Source: Sulfurisoma sp.
Lineage (GTDB): Bacteria > Pseudomonadota > Gammaproteobacteria > Burkholderiales > Rhodocyclaceae
DNA: 43,475 nucleotides
Reading direction: 5' to 3'
NCBI GenBank assembly: GCA_030691075.1
Contig: JAUYFI010000125.1
Span: 1-43,475, forward strand
The first letter of the stretch is position 1. Each line of letters starts with the position of its first letter. The position numbers and the translations under genes were made by a program. Under the pieces are notes generated by a model. The model saw nothing but the letters and a program-made list of their open reading frames with translations. It made no database searches and was not told where the DNA came from. Positions 7,667-13,733 of this stretch are shown piece after piece.

Positions 7667-8728
7667 CTACGGCTTGGCCGGGGCTTGCTGCTTGAGGCCG
7701 ATACCGGCTTTCACGGGATCGAGCGCGACCTTGTCGCCGGGCCTGATGCCGGCCAGAATTTCCAGCCGGCCGCCGGCGACGGCCTCGCCCGGTCTCACCT
7801 GACGCAGGCGCGGCTGGCTCTTGTCGTCGAGCACATAAACCGCCGTGACTTCGCCGCGACGCAGGATCGCCGCCGCCGGCACGGTGAGCTTGGCGCCCTG
7901 GCCGGTGACGAAATGAGCGCGCGCGGCCATGCCGGGGATAACGCCTTCGAGGTTGTCCGGCAGGGTGAGCCGGGCGGTGACCGTGTGCGAGCGCGGGTCG
8001 GCGGCCGGCAGTATCTCGACGCGAGTAGCGTCCACCCACAGGCCGGTCTCGGGAAATTCGACCCTGGCGCGGGCGATCTTGCGCACCTCGGCCAGCTTGT
8101 ACTGCGGCACGCTGGCGACGACGCGCATGCCTTTCGGATCGAACACCGTCACCAGCGGCTTGCCCGGCGCGGCGAGCTCGCCGAGTTCGGTGTGGCGCTG
8201 GCTGACGATGCCGGACAGCGGCGCCGTCACCAGCGCATGCGACAGCGTGGCGCCGCTGGCGCCGGCGCTGGCCTGGGCGGCCTTGTAGGCGGCCTCGGCC
8301 TGGTCAAGCGCGGAGGGGCTCATGAATTTCCGTTCGACCAGATTCCTGGTGCGCTCAAAATTGGCCTTGGCCTGCGCCAGTTGCGCCTGGGCGCCGGCGA
8401 CCCCCTCGGCTGCCTCGCGCGCGTCGATGCGCATCAGCGTCTCGCCCTGCCTGACGCGGGCGCCGGCATCGACGCGCACCTCCACCACCCGCCCCGCCAC
8501 CTGCGCCGCCACGGTGGCCTGGCGCACGGCCTCGACCACGGCCTCGGCCGGATAGGTCAGTTCGACGTCGCGCAGTTGCACGGTTTCGGTCGTCGGGGCG
8601 GCGGCAGGGGCCGCCGGCGCGGTTGCCGTCGCTTGTGCCAATGCGGCGGCTGCCGGCAGCCAAGCGCTCGCCAGCAGCACGTGGACGATACTGCGACGCA
8701 ACAGGAATTGAGGGAGCGTTAGTTTCAT
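7667..8728 (-). CDS. RND efflux periplasmic adaptor (membrane fusion protein)
   Basis: The protein has 353 residues. A signal peptide (residues 1-31, ending AAALAQ) is followed by an Ala/Pro linker. Next come a first lipoyl half (VVEAVRQATVAAQVAGRV), an alpha-hairpin coiled coil (about 110-165, rich in A/E/Q), a second lipoyl half (LVTAPLSGIVSQRH), a beta-barrel and a C-terminal membrane-proximal domain. This is the AcrA/HlyD order. It bridges the RND pump to an outer-membrane channel. The ATG at 8728 is the only start that keeps the signal peptide. It has no Shine-Dalgarno sequence and lies 8 bp after a strong -10 box, so the mRNA may be leaderless. Its stop is 2 bp from the pump start. Confidence 0.9.
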   Translation of the reverse strand: MKLTLPQFLLRRSIVHVLLASAWLPAAAALAQATATAPAAPAAAPTTETVQLRDVELTYPAEAVVEAVRQATVAAQVAGRVVEVRVDAGARVRQGETLMRIDAREAAEGVAGAQAQLAQAKANFERTRNLVERKFMSPSALDQAEAAYKAAQASAGASGATLSHALVTAPLSGIVSQRHTELGELAAPGKPLVTVFDPKGMRVVASVPQYKLAEVRKIARARVEFPETGLWVDATRVEILPAADPRSHTVTARLTLPDNLEGVIPGMAARAHFVTGQGAKLTVPAAAILRRGEVTAVYVLDDKSQPRLRQVRPGEAVAGGRLEILAGIRPGDKVALDPVKAGIGLKQQAPAKP

Positions 8729-8736
8729 GGTGTATC

Positions 8737-8764
8737 AGTATATGCTTATACTCAAGAATATCAA
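8737..8764 (-). promoter_or_regulatory. Sigma70 promoter with overlapping palindrome for the RND efflux operon
   Basis: On the minus strand TTGATA (8764-8759) and TATACT (8742-8737) are separated by 16 bp, each five of six to consensus. A perfect inverted repeat AGTATA-N4-TATACT (8737-8752) covers the -10 box and part of the spacer, a position where a bound repressor would block polymerase. The predicted transcription start is at or 1-2 bases before the ATG at 8728. The regulator gene is not adjacent; an ArsR-type or TetR-type repressor is possible. Confidence 0.6.
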
Positions 8765-8786
8765 GCCGTAACCCGCACAGAAATAC

Positions 8787-9143
8787 TCAATCCAAGGCAT
8801 ATTTAGCCATTGCATCAATAACATAATCGGCCTCGCCGACGGGCGCAACAATATCCACCGCCAGGTTCGGGTGCCGGTCCAGGGCGGCGCCGACCAGCAG
8901 CGGAAGATCCTTCCTGACATGGCTGCCGGCCGCCATGAAGATCGGCACGATGGAGATCTCGGTCACGCCTCGGGCGGCAAGGCTGTCGATCGCCTCGTCG
9001 AGAGTCGGCCGCATCAGTTCGAGAAAACCGAGTTCGATCAGAGCGCCCGGCTGCTGCCGCTCCATCGAGGCGCGAATGCGATGAAAGGGCTGCGCCCAGT
9101 CGGGATTGCGAGCGCCGTGACCGAACAGGATGATGCCTTTCAT
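8787..9143 (-). CDS. cbiX: CbiX/SirB-type sirohydrochlorin chelatase family protein
   Basis: The protein has 118 residues, the size of the short single-domain CbiX proteins. The N-terminal motif LFGHGARNP carries the metal-binding histidine (H9) and AAGSHVRKDLP carries the second (H75). FLELMRPTL holds the conserved acidic residue E42. The family inserts Co2+, Ni2+ or Fe2+ into sirohydrochlorin for cobalamin, F430 or siroheme synthesis; short versions form homodimers. No other tetrapyrrole gene is nearby, so the metal cannot be assigned. The ATG at 9143 has an AAGGAA site. It lies between the efflux operon and a toxin-antitoxin operon on the same strand. Confidence 0.85.
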   Translation of the reverse strand: MKGIILFGHGARNPDWAQPFHRIRASMERQQPGALIELGFLELMRPTLDEAIDSLAARGVTEISIVPIFMAAGSHVRKDLPLLVGAALDRHPNLAVDIVAPVGEADYVIDAMAKYALD

Positions 9144-9189
9144 GCGGGTTCCTTCCGGATGTTTTGCACCTTATTAGGTCTCGATCCAC

Positions 9190-9199
9190 GGGGGGGGGG
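9190..9199. repeat. Homopolymeric G10 tract (C10 on the minus strand)
   Basis: Ten consecutive G, 6 bp past the stop of the small PIN-partner gene and about 47 bp upstream of the chelatase start. Long G/C runs are prone to slipped-strand length change. It sits in the only noncoding gap between these genes. Confidence 0.9.
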
Positions 9200-9205
9200 A
9201 AAGAG

Positions 9206-9412
9206 CTATGTGCCCACCTGTTTTCGCAGACGAGCGATGGTGGCTTCCAGGTCAAAGTTATTCGCCCGCTCGACCAGTTTTTCGATGCTGTAGCCCGCTT
9301 CGGCATTAAGAGCGGCCTTCACCGCCCACAACTCTTGCAGGATCGGGTCTTCGCGGCCCAGGCGAGTACGTTTCGGCGTGGCGCCGGATAGGGTTTCGGG
9401 TTGAGGTTTCAT
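9206..9412 (-). CDS. Small partner protein of the PIN toxin (putative antitoxin)
   Basis: The protein has 68 residues and is charged and soluble. The middle segment REDPILQELWAVKAALNAEAGY is followed by a short amphipathic helix and a basic C-terminus. This resembles small proteins encoded directly after PIN genes, with a 'DPI..E....R..L..E.G' pattern. No DNA-binding motif is evident. The ATG overlaps the PIN gene stop (ATGA), so translation is coupled and the order is toxin first, antitoxin second. The antitoxin role is inferred from context only. Confidence 0.65.
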   Translation of the reverse strand: MKPQPETLSGATPKRTRLGREDPILQELWAVKAALNAEAGYSIEKLVERANNFDLEATIARLRKQVGT

Positions 9413-9891
9413 GGCAATGTCTCCAACAGTTCTTCGGGGGTGGCCAGCAATGGGGATGCAAAGCCGAGTTGCTCGATGTGCTTCTGCAAGCGGTATTTCG
9501 CCGCTGGCGAAACCATGTGGGCAAAGTTCCAGGTGGCGATGTATTCGACTTGGGCAATCGTTGCCAGTGCAATGTGCAAAGCATCTTCCTCTTCAGTGGC
9601 CGGTACTGCGTGCGTTTCGATCAACTTTGCGGCAAGTTGCTTCGCCGCCGGCTCGATGGCGAGTCGATCGACTGTACGGCAGATTCTTACCCTTGCCAGC
9701 GCCGCGTCCGGGTCGCCCGCGGCAAGCTCCTGAAGGACCAGATTTGAAATCAAGGGTTGAAATGCCTGGTTGCGCAATTCCCACCATTCGCGCGTCGTTT
9801 CCTGTCGCGCGGCAATCACCAGATCACGACTGGGTCGGGAGGTCAGGTAGCTGATGACGGATGTTTCAACATAGATGCGGGGTATCGCCAT
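9409..9891 (-). CDS. PIN-domain protein (VapC-like toxin, variant active site)
   Basis: The protein has 160 residues. It opens RIYVETSVISYL, with Glu where many PIN domains have Asp. E recurs in LVLQELAAGD, D is in EEDALHIALA, and the last position reads ATWNFAHM, with Asn instead of Asp. This pattern occurs in a known PIN subgroup, so activity is likely but not assured. Two starts are possible: 9897 overlaps the HipA stop, but its GGAGG is too close; 9891 has GGAGG with a 7-base spacer and is preferred. It follows hipA directly, so hipB-hipA-PIN-partner looks like one operon with two toxins. Confidence 0.78.
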   Translation of the reverse strand: MAIPRIYVETSVISYLTSRPSRDLVIAARQETTREWWELRNQAFQPLISNLVLQELAAGDPDAALARVRICRTVDRLAIEPAAKQLAAKLIETHAVPATEEEDALHIALATIAQVEYIATWNFAHMVSPAAKYRLQKHIEQLGFASPLLATPEELLETLP

Positions 9892-9893
9892 GT

Positions 9894-11186
9894 TCATCCC
9901 TCCAATTCAAAATCGGCACGAATGTCGACAAGGGTTTTCTCGCTCAGCCCGGCTTGCCGGGAAAATTCTGGCCAGTGGTCGATGGCGGCGCGGACATCCT
10001 CGAGCGCATCCCGAGGGCGGCGGACGCCGAAGCGGTCGGCCTCGGCCAACAGATCGGCGCGGGTGATGCCGCTGAATTTGCCATTGACGCACATGAGGTG
10101 TTGATACGTCCATTCCCCCTTTGGGTTGTAGGCATGGGTCACGTCGTAGGCCGGCGCCAGTTCCCAGGTGCCGCCCTGCTTCAGGCGGAAGGCGAAGTTC
10201 TTGCTGTGATCGTCGCAATTCTTGGCCATGACGTTGAAGGCCATGCGGCGGAAGGCCTGGCCGATGGCCTCGTCGCCCAATTTGAGTTGCGCGATGGCCA
10301 TGAAGAGTTGGGCATAGGCGTGGGTGGCGCGCTGCTTGTAGTCGAGGTGGCTCATGGCGCAGAGCGTCTGAACGTGGTGCTTGATCGTCTGACCTTCGGC
10401 GATGTCGCGATCGAAGCGGCGGGTCATGAAATGGGCGCGTCCGCTTTCTTCGAGCAGCCGACAGGGGGACATGCGAATGCCGGCGGCCTTGGCCATCAGA
10501 TGGTAGGCGTATTCGATGCGGCCGTAATCGGCGTTCCCACCCAGTTCGGCGTCCTTGCCGACGCCGTCGAACTTGAGCAGCCAGTGCTCGAAGCCAGGCG
10601 CGGCATCGAACTGGCCGCTGCGTATCTGGTCGGTCTGCGGGTTCCAGGCGACGACGGCCTTGGCGCGCGCGCCGCCGGCGCTGGCGCCGACGCGGACGAT
10701 GTTGGCCAATGCCGCCTGTGCCTGAACATCGCCGGACAGGTCGCCATGCACCACCTTGCGCGCGGCTTCGACAAGGTTTTTCATTTCCAGGGGTTCGACG
10801 CTCTCGCGATGGGCGCCGCGCGCGGGCTTGAATTCCAGCGCGCCCATGCCACGCTTGCCCATGTAGGCCAGGCGGTCGAGCGTGGAAATGGCGCGCTTTT
10901 CGACGCCACGGGCAGCCATCCAGGCGTCGATCAGGGCATTGCCGAAGTCGTCGGGCAGGGCATCGGCCAGAAGACCGGGCAGGCGTTTGTAGCTCGGCTC
11001 GGCCAACTCGGGGAAAGCGAAGCTTGGGCGCGGGTCGTCGAGCGGCATGGTCAGCGGGGCAAGCTCGATGCCGGTGCGCCGCCAGGCCGGGTCATAGGCG
11101 AAGACGTAGCAGCCCAGACGTGGGTCGGGCGCCACCGCGCCGACGCGCCGGCCCCAGAGACGAACTTCGATGACGGGGGTGTCCAT
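9894..11186 (-). CDS. hipA: HipA-family Ser/Thr kinase toxin
   Basis: The protein has 430 residues, full length for HipA. It has a HipA N-terminal subdomain (about 1-110), a glycine-rich loop VGASAGGARAK (166-176), an ATP-binding lysine in HWLLKFDG (K205), the catalytic loop NCDDHSKNF (N323-D326-H327), and a metal-binding Asp in LAPAYDVT (D348). HipA kinases phosphorylate a translation factor or aminoacyl-tRNA synthetase (GltX in E. coli) and cause growth arrest. The ATG at 11186 lies 6 bp after the hipB stop. Its TGA overlaps an alternative start of the PIN gene. All kinase motifs are intact. Confidence 0.93.
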   Translation of the reverse strand: MDTPVIEVRLWGRRVGAVAPDPRLGCYVFAYDPAWRRTGIELAPLTMPLDDPRPSFAFPELAEPSYKRLPGLLADALPDDFGNALIDAWMAARGVEKRAISTLDRLAYMGKRGMGALEFKPARGAHRESVEPLEMKNLVEAARKVVHGDLSGDVQAQAALANIVRVGASAGGARAKAVVAWNPQTDQIRSGQFDAAPGFEHWLLKFDGVGKDAELGGNADYGRIEYAYHLMAKAAGIRMSPCRLLEESGRAHFMTRRFDRDIAEGQTIKHHVQTLCAMSHLDYKQRATHAYAQLFMAIAQLKLGDEAIGQAFRRMAFNVMAKNCDDHSKNFAFRLKQGGTWELAPAYDVTHAYNPKGEWTYQHLMCVNGKFSGITRADLLAEADRFGVRRPRDALEDVRAAIDHWPEFSRQAGLSEKTLVDIRADFELEG

Positions 11187-11192
11187 GGGGCG

Positions 11193-11513
11193 CTAGCCTG
11201 CCGAATCCTGCTTGCGCGGGCGTCGTGCGCGCCGCGGCTGTTTGGCCTGTCGGAGCAGGTCGAGCGGATTGACGCTGGCCTCCGGGGCAAGGAGATCGAT
11301 CCCTTGCAGGTAGTCCAGTGCTTTCAAGACCCGCAACAAGGTTTCCACGGTCGAACCTCGCCCGCCTTCGAGATTGCGCAGGGCTTTTTCCGAGATACCG
11401 GCTTTTTCCGCCGTCGTGCGCTGGCCCAAGTTGCGACTTAGACGCAAGCGCTTCAGGCGCTCTCCCAGGAGTTCCTGAAGTTCGTTCGGGGCCGAGAAAG
11501 AGAGCGTTCCCAT
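11193..11513 (-). CDS. hipB: HipB-type helix-turn-helix antitoxin
   Basis: The protein has 106 residues. An XRE/Cro-type helix-turn-helix spans about residues 12-70 (LGERLKRLRLSRNLGQ, then AEKAGISEKALRNLEGGRG). A basic C-terminal tail (KQPRRARRPRKQ) follows. HipB binds HipA and operator DNA and represses the operon. The ATG at 11513 is preceded by an AT-rich region with no good Shine-Dalgarno sequence. The stop is 6 bp from hipA. Confidence 0.9.
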   Translation of the reverse strand: MGTLSFSAPNELQELLGERLKRLRLSRNLGQRTTAEKAGISEKALRNLEGGRGSTVETLLRVLKALDYLQGIDLLAPEASVNPLDLLRQAKQPRRARRPRKQDSAG

Positions 11514-11588
11514 GAATTTTAATAAACGGTAACTATATGCCTGTTATATGGGTAAATAGCTATTAACCGGTATAGTTTGACCTTTATA
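11514..11588 (-). promoter_or_regulatory. AT-rich hipBA promoter/operator region
   Basis: About 75 bp of strongly AT-rich DNA in a high-GC setting directly upstream of hipB. On the minus strand it contains TATACCGGTTAATAG and, about 35 bp nearer the gene, TATAGTTACCGTTTATT. The two are partly similar half-symmetric blocks that could be HipB operators spaced over the promoter. TATAGT is a possible -10 box. The exact promoter cannot be fixed by eye. Confidence 0.45.
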
Positions 11589-11690
11589 TCACAACTGAAC
11601 TTGACCATCCGGTAGTTTCTTGATGACCGCCGTGCGCACCTCGGCCACCCAGGCATCGAGATCGGCCTCGTTACGCAGGATGCGGTGCGG
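11589..11690 (-). pseudogene. Remnant: C-terminal tail resembling a BREX BrxC-like or DUF499-type ATPase
   Basis: A frame ending at 11589 encodes about 34 residues: a proline-rich joint, then RILRNEADLDAWVAEVRTAV, then a short basic end. The pattern 'E-D-D-A-(W/Y)-L-A-x-LR-x-L' followed by a final charged strand is what I recall at the extreme C-terminus of large ATPases such as BrxC-like or DUF499 proteins. The upstream part of the frame is only the shadow of the MFS gene, so this would be a decayed 3' end left by a rearrangement. It is short and the match is from memory, so confidence is low. Confidence 0.3.
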
Positions 11691-11694
11691 CGGG

Positions 11695-12957
11695 TTAACA
11701 GTCCGGATTCCAGATGTTGCGGCAGTGCGTCTCGCGGATGCGCCAGGCTGCCGCGGCGCCGAACCAGGCCGCCGCCGCCAGCAGCAGCAGACCCCAGCGG
11801 TAGTCCTCCGGCGCATAGAGCCGCATGCCCTCGGTCATCGTCCCCGACCAGCGCCGGTCCATGATCCAGCCGACCGCCGGCTGCAGCAAGGCGCCGGCGA
11901 GGAAGCCGCCCATGTTGGTGACCGAGGTCGACATGCCGGACAGCGCCGGCGGATTCACTTCCTTGGCGCAGGCCCAGGTCAGCGTGAAGCTCGCCGTCGC
12001 CAAGCCCATCAGCGCGAACAGCCCGTAAGTCGCCGCCGGCGGCAGCGCGATGCCCGACAGCCACACCAGCCAGATCAGGCCCAGCAGATGCGAGCTGACG
12101 ATGACCACCGGCTTGCGCCGCCGCAGCCGGTCGGAGAGCGAGCCGACGACGAGGCAGCCGATGGCGAAGCCGGCGAAATAGAGCGACAGATGCGCCGTCG
12201 CCGTCGCCCGGCTCATGCCCATGCCCTGTATCAGGAATGGCGTGGCCCACAGCCCGCCGAAGGCGAAGAAGCTGCCGGAAATGCCGAAGTTCACTGCCGC
12301 CGCCGGCCAGGTGGCGCGGTTCTTCACCACGCGCAACAGGCCGGTGAGGATCACGGTGCGGTCGAATGCCGGCGTCGGCGGAAAAGTCGGCGCTGGCGAG
12401 ACGGCGGCGGCGGAAGAACCGGGCCGGTCGCGCACCAGCAGCCAGGCCAGCGCGCCGAGCGCCACCGACACGACACCGACGCCGACGAACACGCCGCGCC
12501 AGCCGGTCGCCTGCGCCAGCGCCGACAGCGGCGCGCCGGCCAGCACCGAACCAAGATTGCCGACCAGCATCGACATCCCGACGACGGTGGCGAAGCGATG
12601 CTCCTCGAACCACACCGCGATGATCTTGAGCATGGCGATGAACACCACCGAGACGCCGAGCCCGATCAGCGTGCGCCCGACGAGCGCGCCGTCGAGCGTT
12701 TCCGCCATGCCGAACAGCAGGCTGCCGCCGCCCGCCACCAGCCCGCCCAGCGCCAGGATGCGGCGCGGCCCCAGGGTGTCGACCAGGATGCCGGTCGGCA
12801 CCTGCATGATCGTATAGACGTAGAAATAGGTTGCCGCCAGCACGCCGAGCGAGGCCGCCGAGGTCTGGAAGGCGGCGGCGAGATCCTGCGCGATGCCGGC
12901 CGGGGCGAAGCGCTGAAAGAAGGACAGCGCGTAGGCCGCCACCACCACCGCCAGCAT
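11695..12957 (-). CDS. MFS transporter
   Basis: From the ATG at 12957 the protein has 420 residues with twelve predicted transmembrane helices. The MFS loop 2-3 signature appears as GILVDTLGPRRIL (about 56-68), and the central cytoplasmic loop lies around residues 175-200. Substrate unknown; the opening SFFQRFAPAGIAQDL is seen in sugar-phosphate/nitrate-type MFS carriers. The start is uncertain: a TTG at 13050 or a CTG at 13002 (overlapping the tumA stop) would add a basic N-tail (KTTFTPEHKRRR), which looks protein-like. The central loop carries one copy of the dispersed 16-bp motif, read as PAPTF (residues 188-192). The C-terminus ends shortly after the family-typical RIRETHCRNIW. Confidence 0.87.
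   Translation of the reverse strand: MLAVVVAAYALSFFQRFAPAGIAQDLAAAFQTSAASLGVLAATYFYVYTIMQVPTGILVDTLGPRRILALGGLVAGGGSLLFGMAETLDGALVGRTLIGLGVSVVFIAMLKIIAVWFEEHRFATVVGMSMLVGNLGSVLAGAPLSALAQATGWRGVFVGVGVVSVALGALAWLLVRDRPGSSAAAVSPAPTFPPTPAFDRTVILTGLLRVVKNRATWPAAAVNFGISGSFFAFGGLWATPFLIQGMGMSRATATAHLSLYFAGFAIGCLVVGSLSDRLRRRKPVVIVSSHLLGLIWLVWLSGIALPPAATYGLFALMGLATASFTLTWACAKEVNPPALSGMSTSVTNMGGFLAGALLQPAVGWIMDRRWSGTMTEGMRLYAPEDYRWGLLLLAAAAWFGAAAAWRIRETHCRNIWNPDC
12382..12397 (+). repeat. Dispersed 16-bp motif, copy 1 (inside the MFS gene)
   Basis: AAAAGTCGGCGCTGGC, exact copy. It lies antisense to the MFS gene and is translated as part of SPAPTFPP in the central cytoplasmic loop, a segment that tolerates change. 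Confidence 0.85.
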
Positions 12958-12998
12958 CGACAGGCGGCGGCGCTTGTGCTCGGGGGTGAAGGTCGTTT

Positions 12999-13361
12999 TC
13001 AGGCTGCCGCCGCCAAGTGCATGTCGACATGGATGTCGGCGAACGGGCAAACGATCCGGTCGTTTTCGGTCTTTTCGATCAAACCCAACTCGATCAATGC
13101 GCGCACGTCGTCCAGCACGCGTTTCGGGTCGCGCGCGACCCGTCGGGCAAGCTCGCGAACACTCATCGCGCTGGCTCCCTGCATTTCCCGCATGAGATTC
13201 CAGCGCCGCTCGGTGAGTTGGCCGAAGAATTGCGCGGGCGCTTCAAAATTGAGGAATTCGCCCTGGTACCGCCCTTCGGCAACTCCACGGCCGGCACGCG
13301 CGCCCGCCCGACGCAGCGCGCCCCTCCAGTCAGGTTGCAATGTGATGGTCAGCTGCCTCAT
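12999..13361 (-). CDS. tumA: TumA-type winged-helix antitoxin (HVO_A0114 family)
   Basis: The protein has 120 residues. The C-terminal half (about 60-115) is a winged helix (RRWNLMREMQ, then SVRELARRVARDPKRVLDDV, then IELGLIEKTEN), and the N-terminal half is a toxin-binding arm. This matches the HVO_A0114-family DNA-binding proteins that act as antitoxins beside TumE. The ATG at 13361 overlaps the tumE stop (ATGA). The order toxin first, antitoxin second is usual for TumE/TumA. It should neutralise TumE and repress the promoter upstream. Confidence 0.85.
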   Translation of the reverse strand: MRQLTITLQPDWRGALRRAGARAGRGVAEGRYQGEFLNFEAPAQFFGQLTERRWNLMREMQGASAMSVRELARRVARDPKRVLDDVRALIELGLIEKTENDRIVCPFADIHVDMHLAAAA

Positions 13362-13642
13362 GTCTTTCTCCGTTTATCCACCGCGACGATGAAATCTTCG
13401 ATGAGTTGCTCGATGCTCCCGAACCGATACGGGCGCTCGACACCATCAATGTGGCAGTGGTCGCCCTTGCCGCGTTCGTTGTCGAAGGCGATGATGCGCT
13501 GCCCGTTCCCGCCGAAATACAGGCTGTATTCGAAGTTGTGTTCGCTCGGCGGCATGGATTGCGGCAGTCGCCAGACACGCATCTGAATAATGTCGCCTTC
13601 CGGGGTTATGTCCTTGAAATCGACAATCAGTTCGGCTTGCAT
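13358..13642 (-). CDS. tumE: TumE-type toxin (DUF6516)
   Basis: The protein has 94 residues. It shows the TumE pattern: an N-terminal strand MQAELIVDF, MRVWRLPQSMPPSEHNFEY near the middle, then FDNERGKGDHCHIDG and ERPYRFGSIEQLIEDF. The conserved DNERGKGDHxH segment is present and probably forms the active site. Family knowledge describes it as a type II toxin of uncertain biochemistry. The ATG at 13642 was preferred to a TTG-type start further up, because the upstream residues cross a strong promoter. It lacks a Shine-Dalgarno sequence and lies 7 bp after the -10 box. Confidence 0.85.
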   Translation of the reverse strand: MQAELIVDFKDITPEGDIIQMRVWRLPQSMPPSEHNFEYSLYFGGNGQRIIAFDNERGKGDHCHIDGVERPYRFGSIEQLIEDFIVAVDKRRKT

Positions 13643-13678
13643 GTGGGCAATTATGCCCACGGAAAAAGCCAGAAGCAA
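13643..13678 (-). promoter_or_regulatory. tumEA promoter and overlapping operator, predicted leaderless
   Basis: On the minus strand TTGCTT (13678-13673), a 17-bp spacer and CATAAT (13655-13650) form a sigma70 promoter. The sequence GTGGGCAATTATGCCCAC (13643-13660) is an inverted repeat with perfect 7-bp arms that covers the -10 box and touches the ATG. Seven bases separate the -10 box from the ATG, so transcription should begin at or next to the start codon. TumA is the likely repressor. Confidence 0.6.
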
Positions 13679-13733
13679 ATTTGCCGTCCCGCCAGCGCGC
13701 CCCGCAGGAAGTACCCTTGGGGTGCCGACTTTT

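Noticed and set aside
12515-12532. Another near-copy of the motif in the MFS gene (CCAGCGCCGAC)
   Set aside because: Only 11 bases match and the T-run is absent; such short matches are expected in this base composition.
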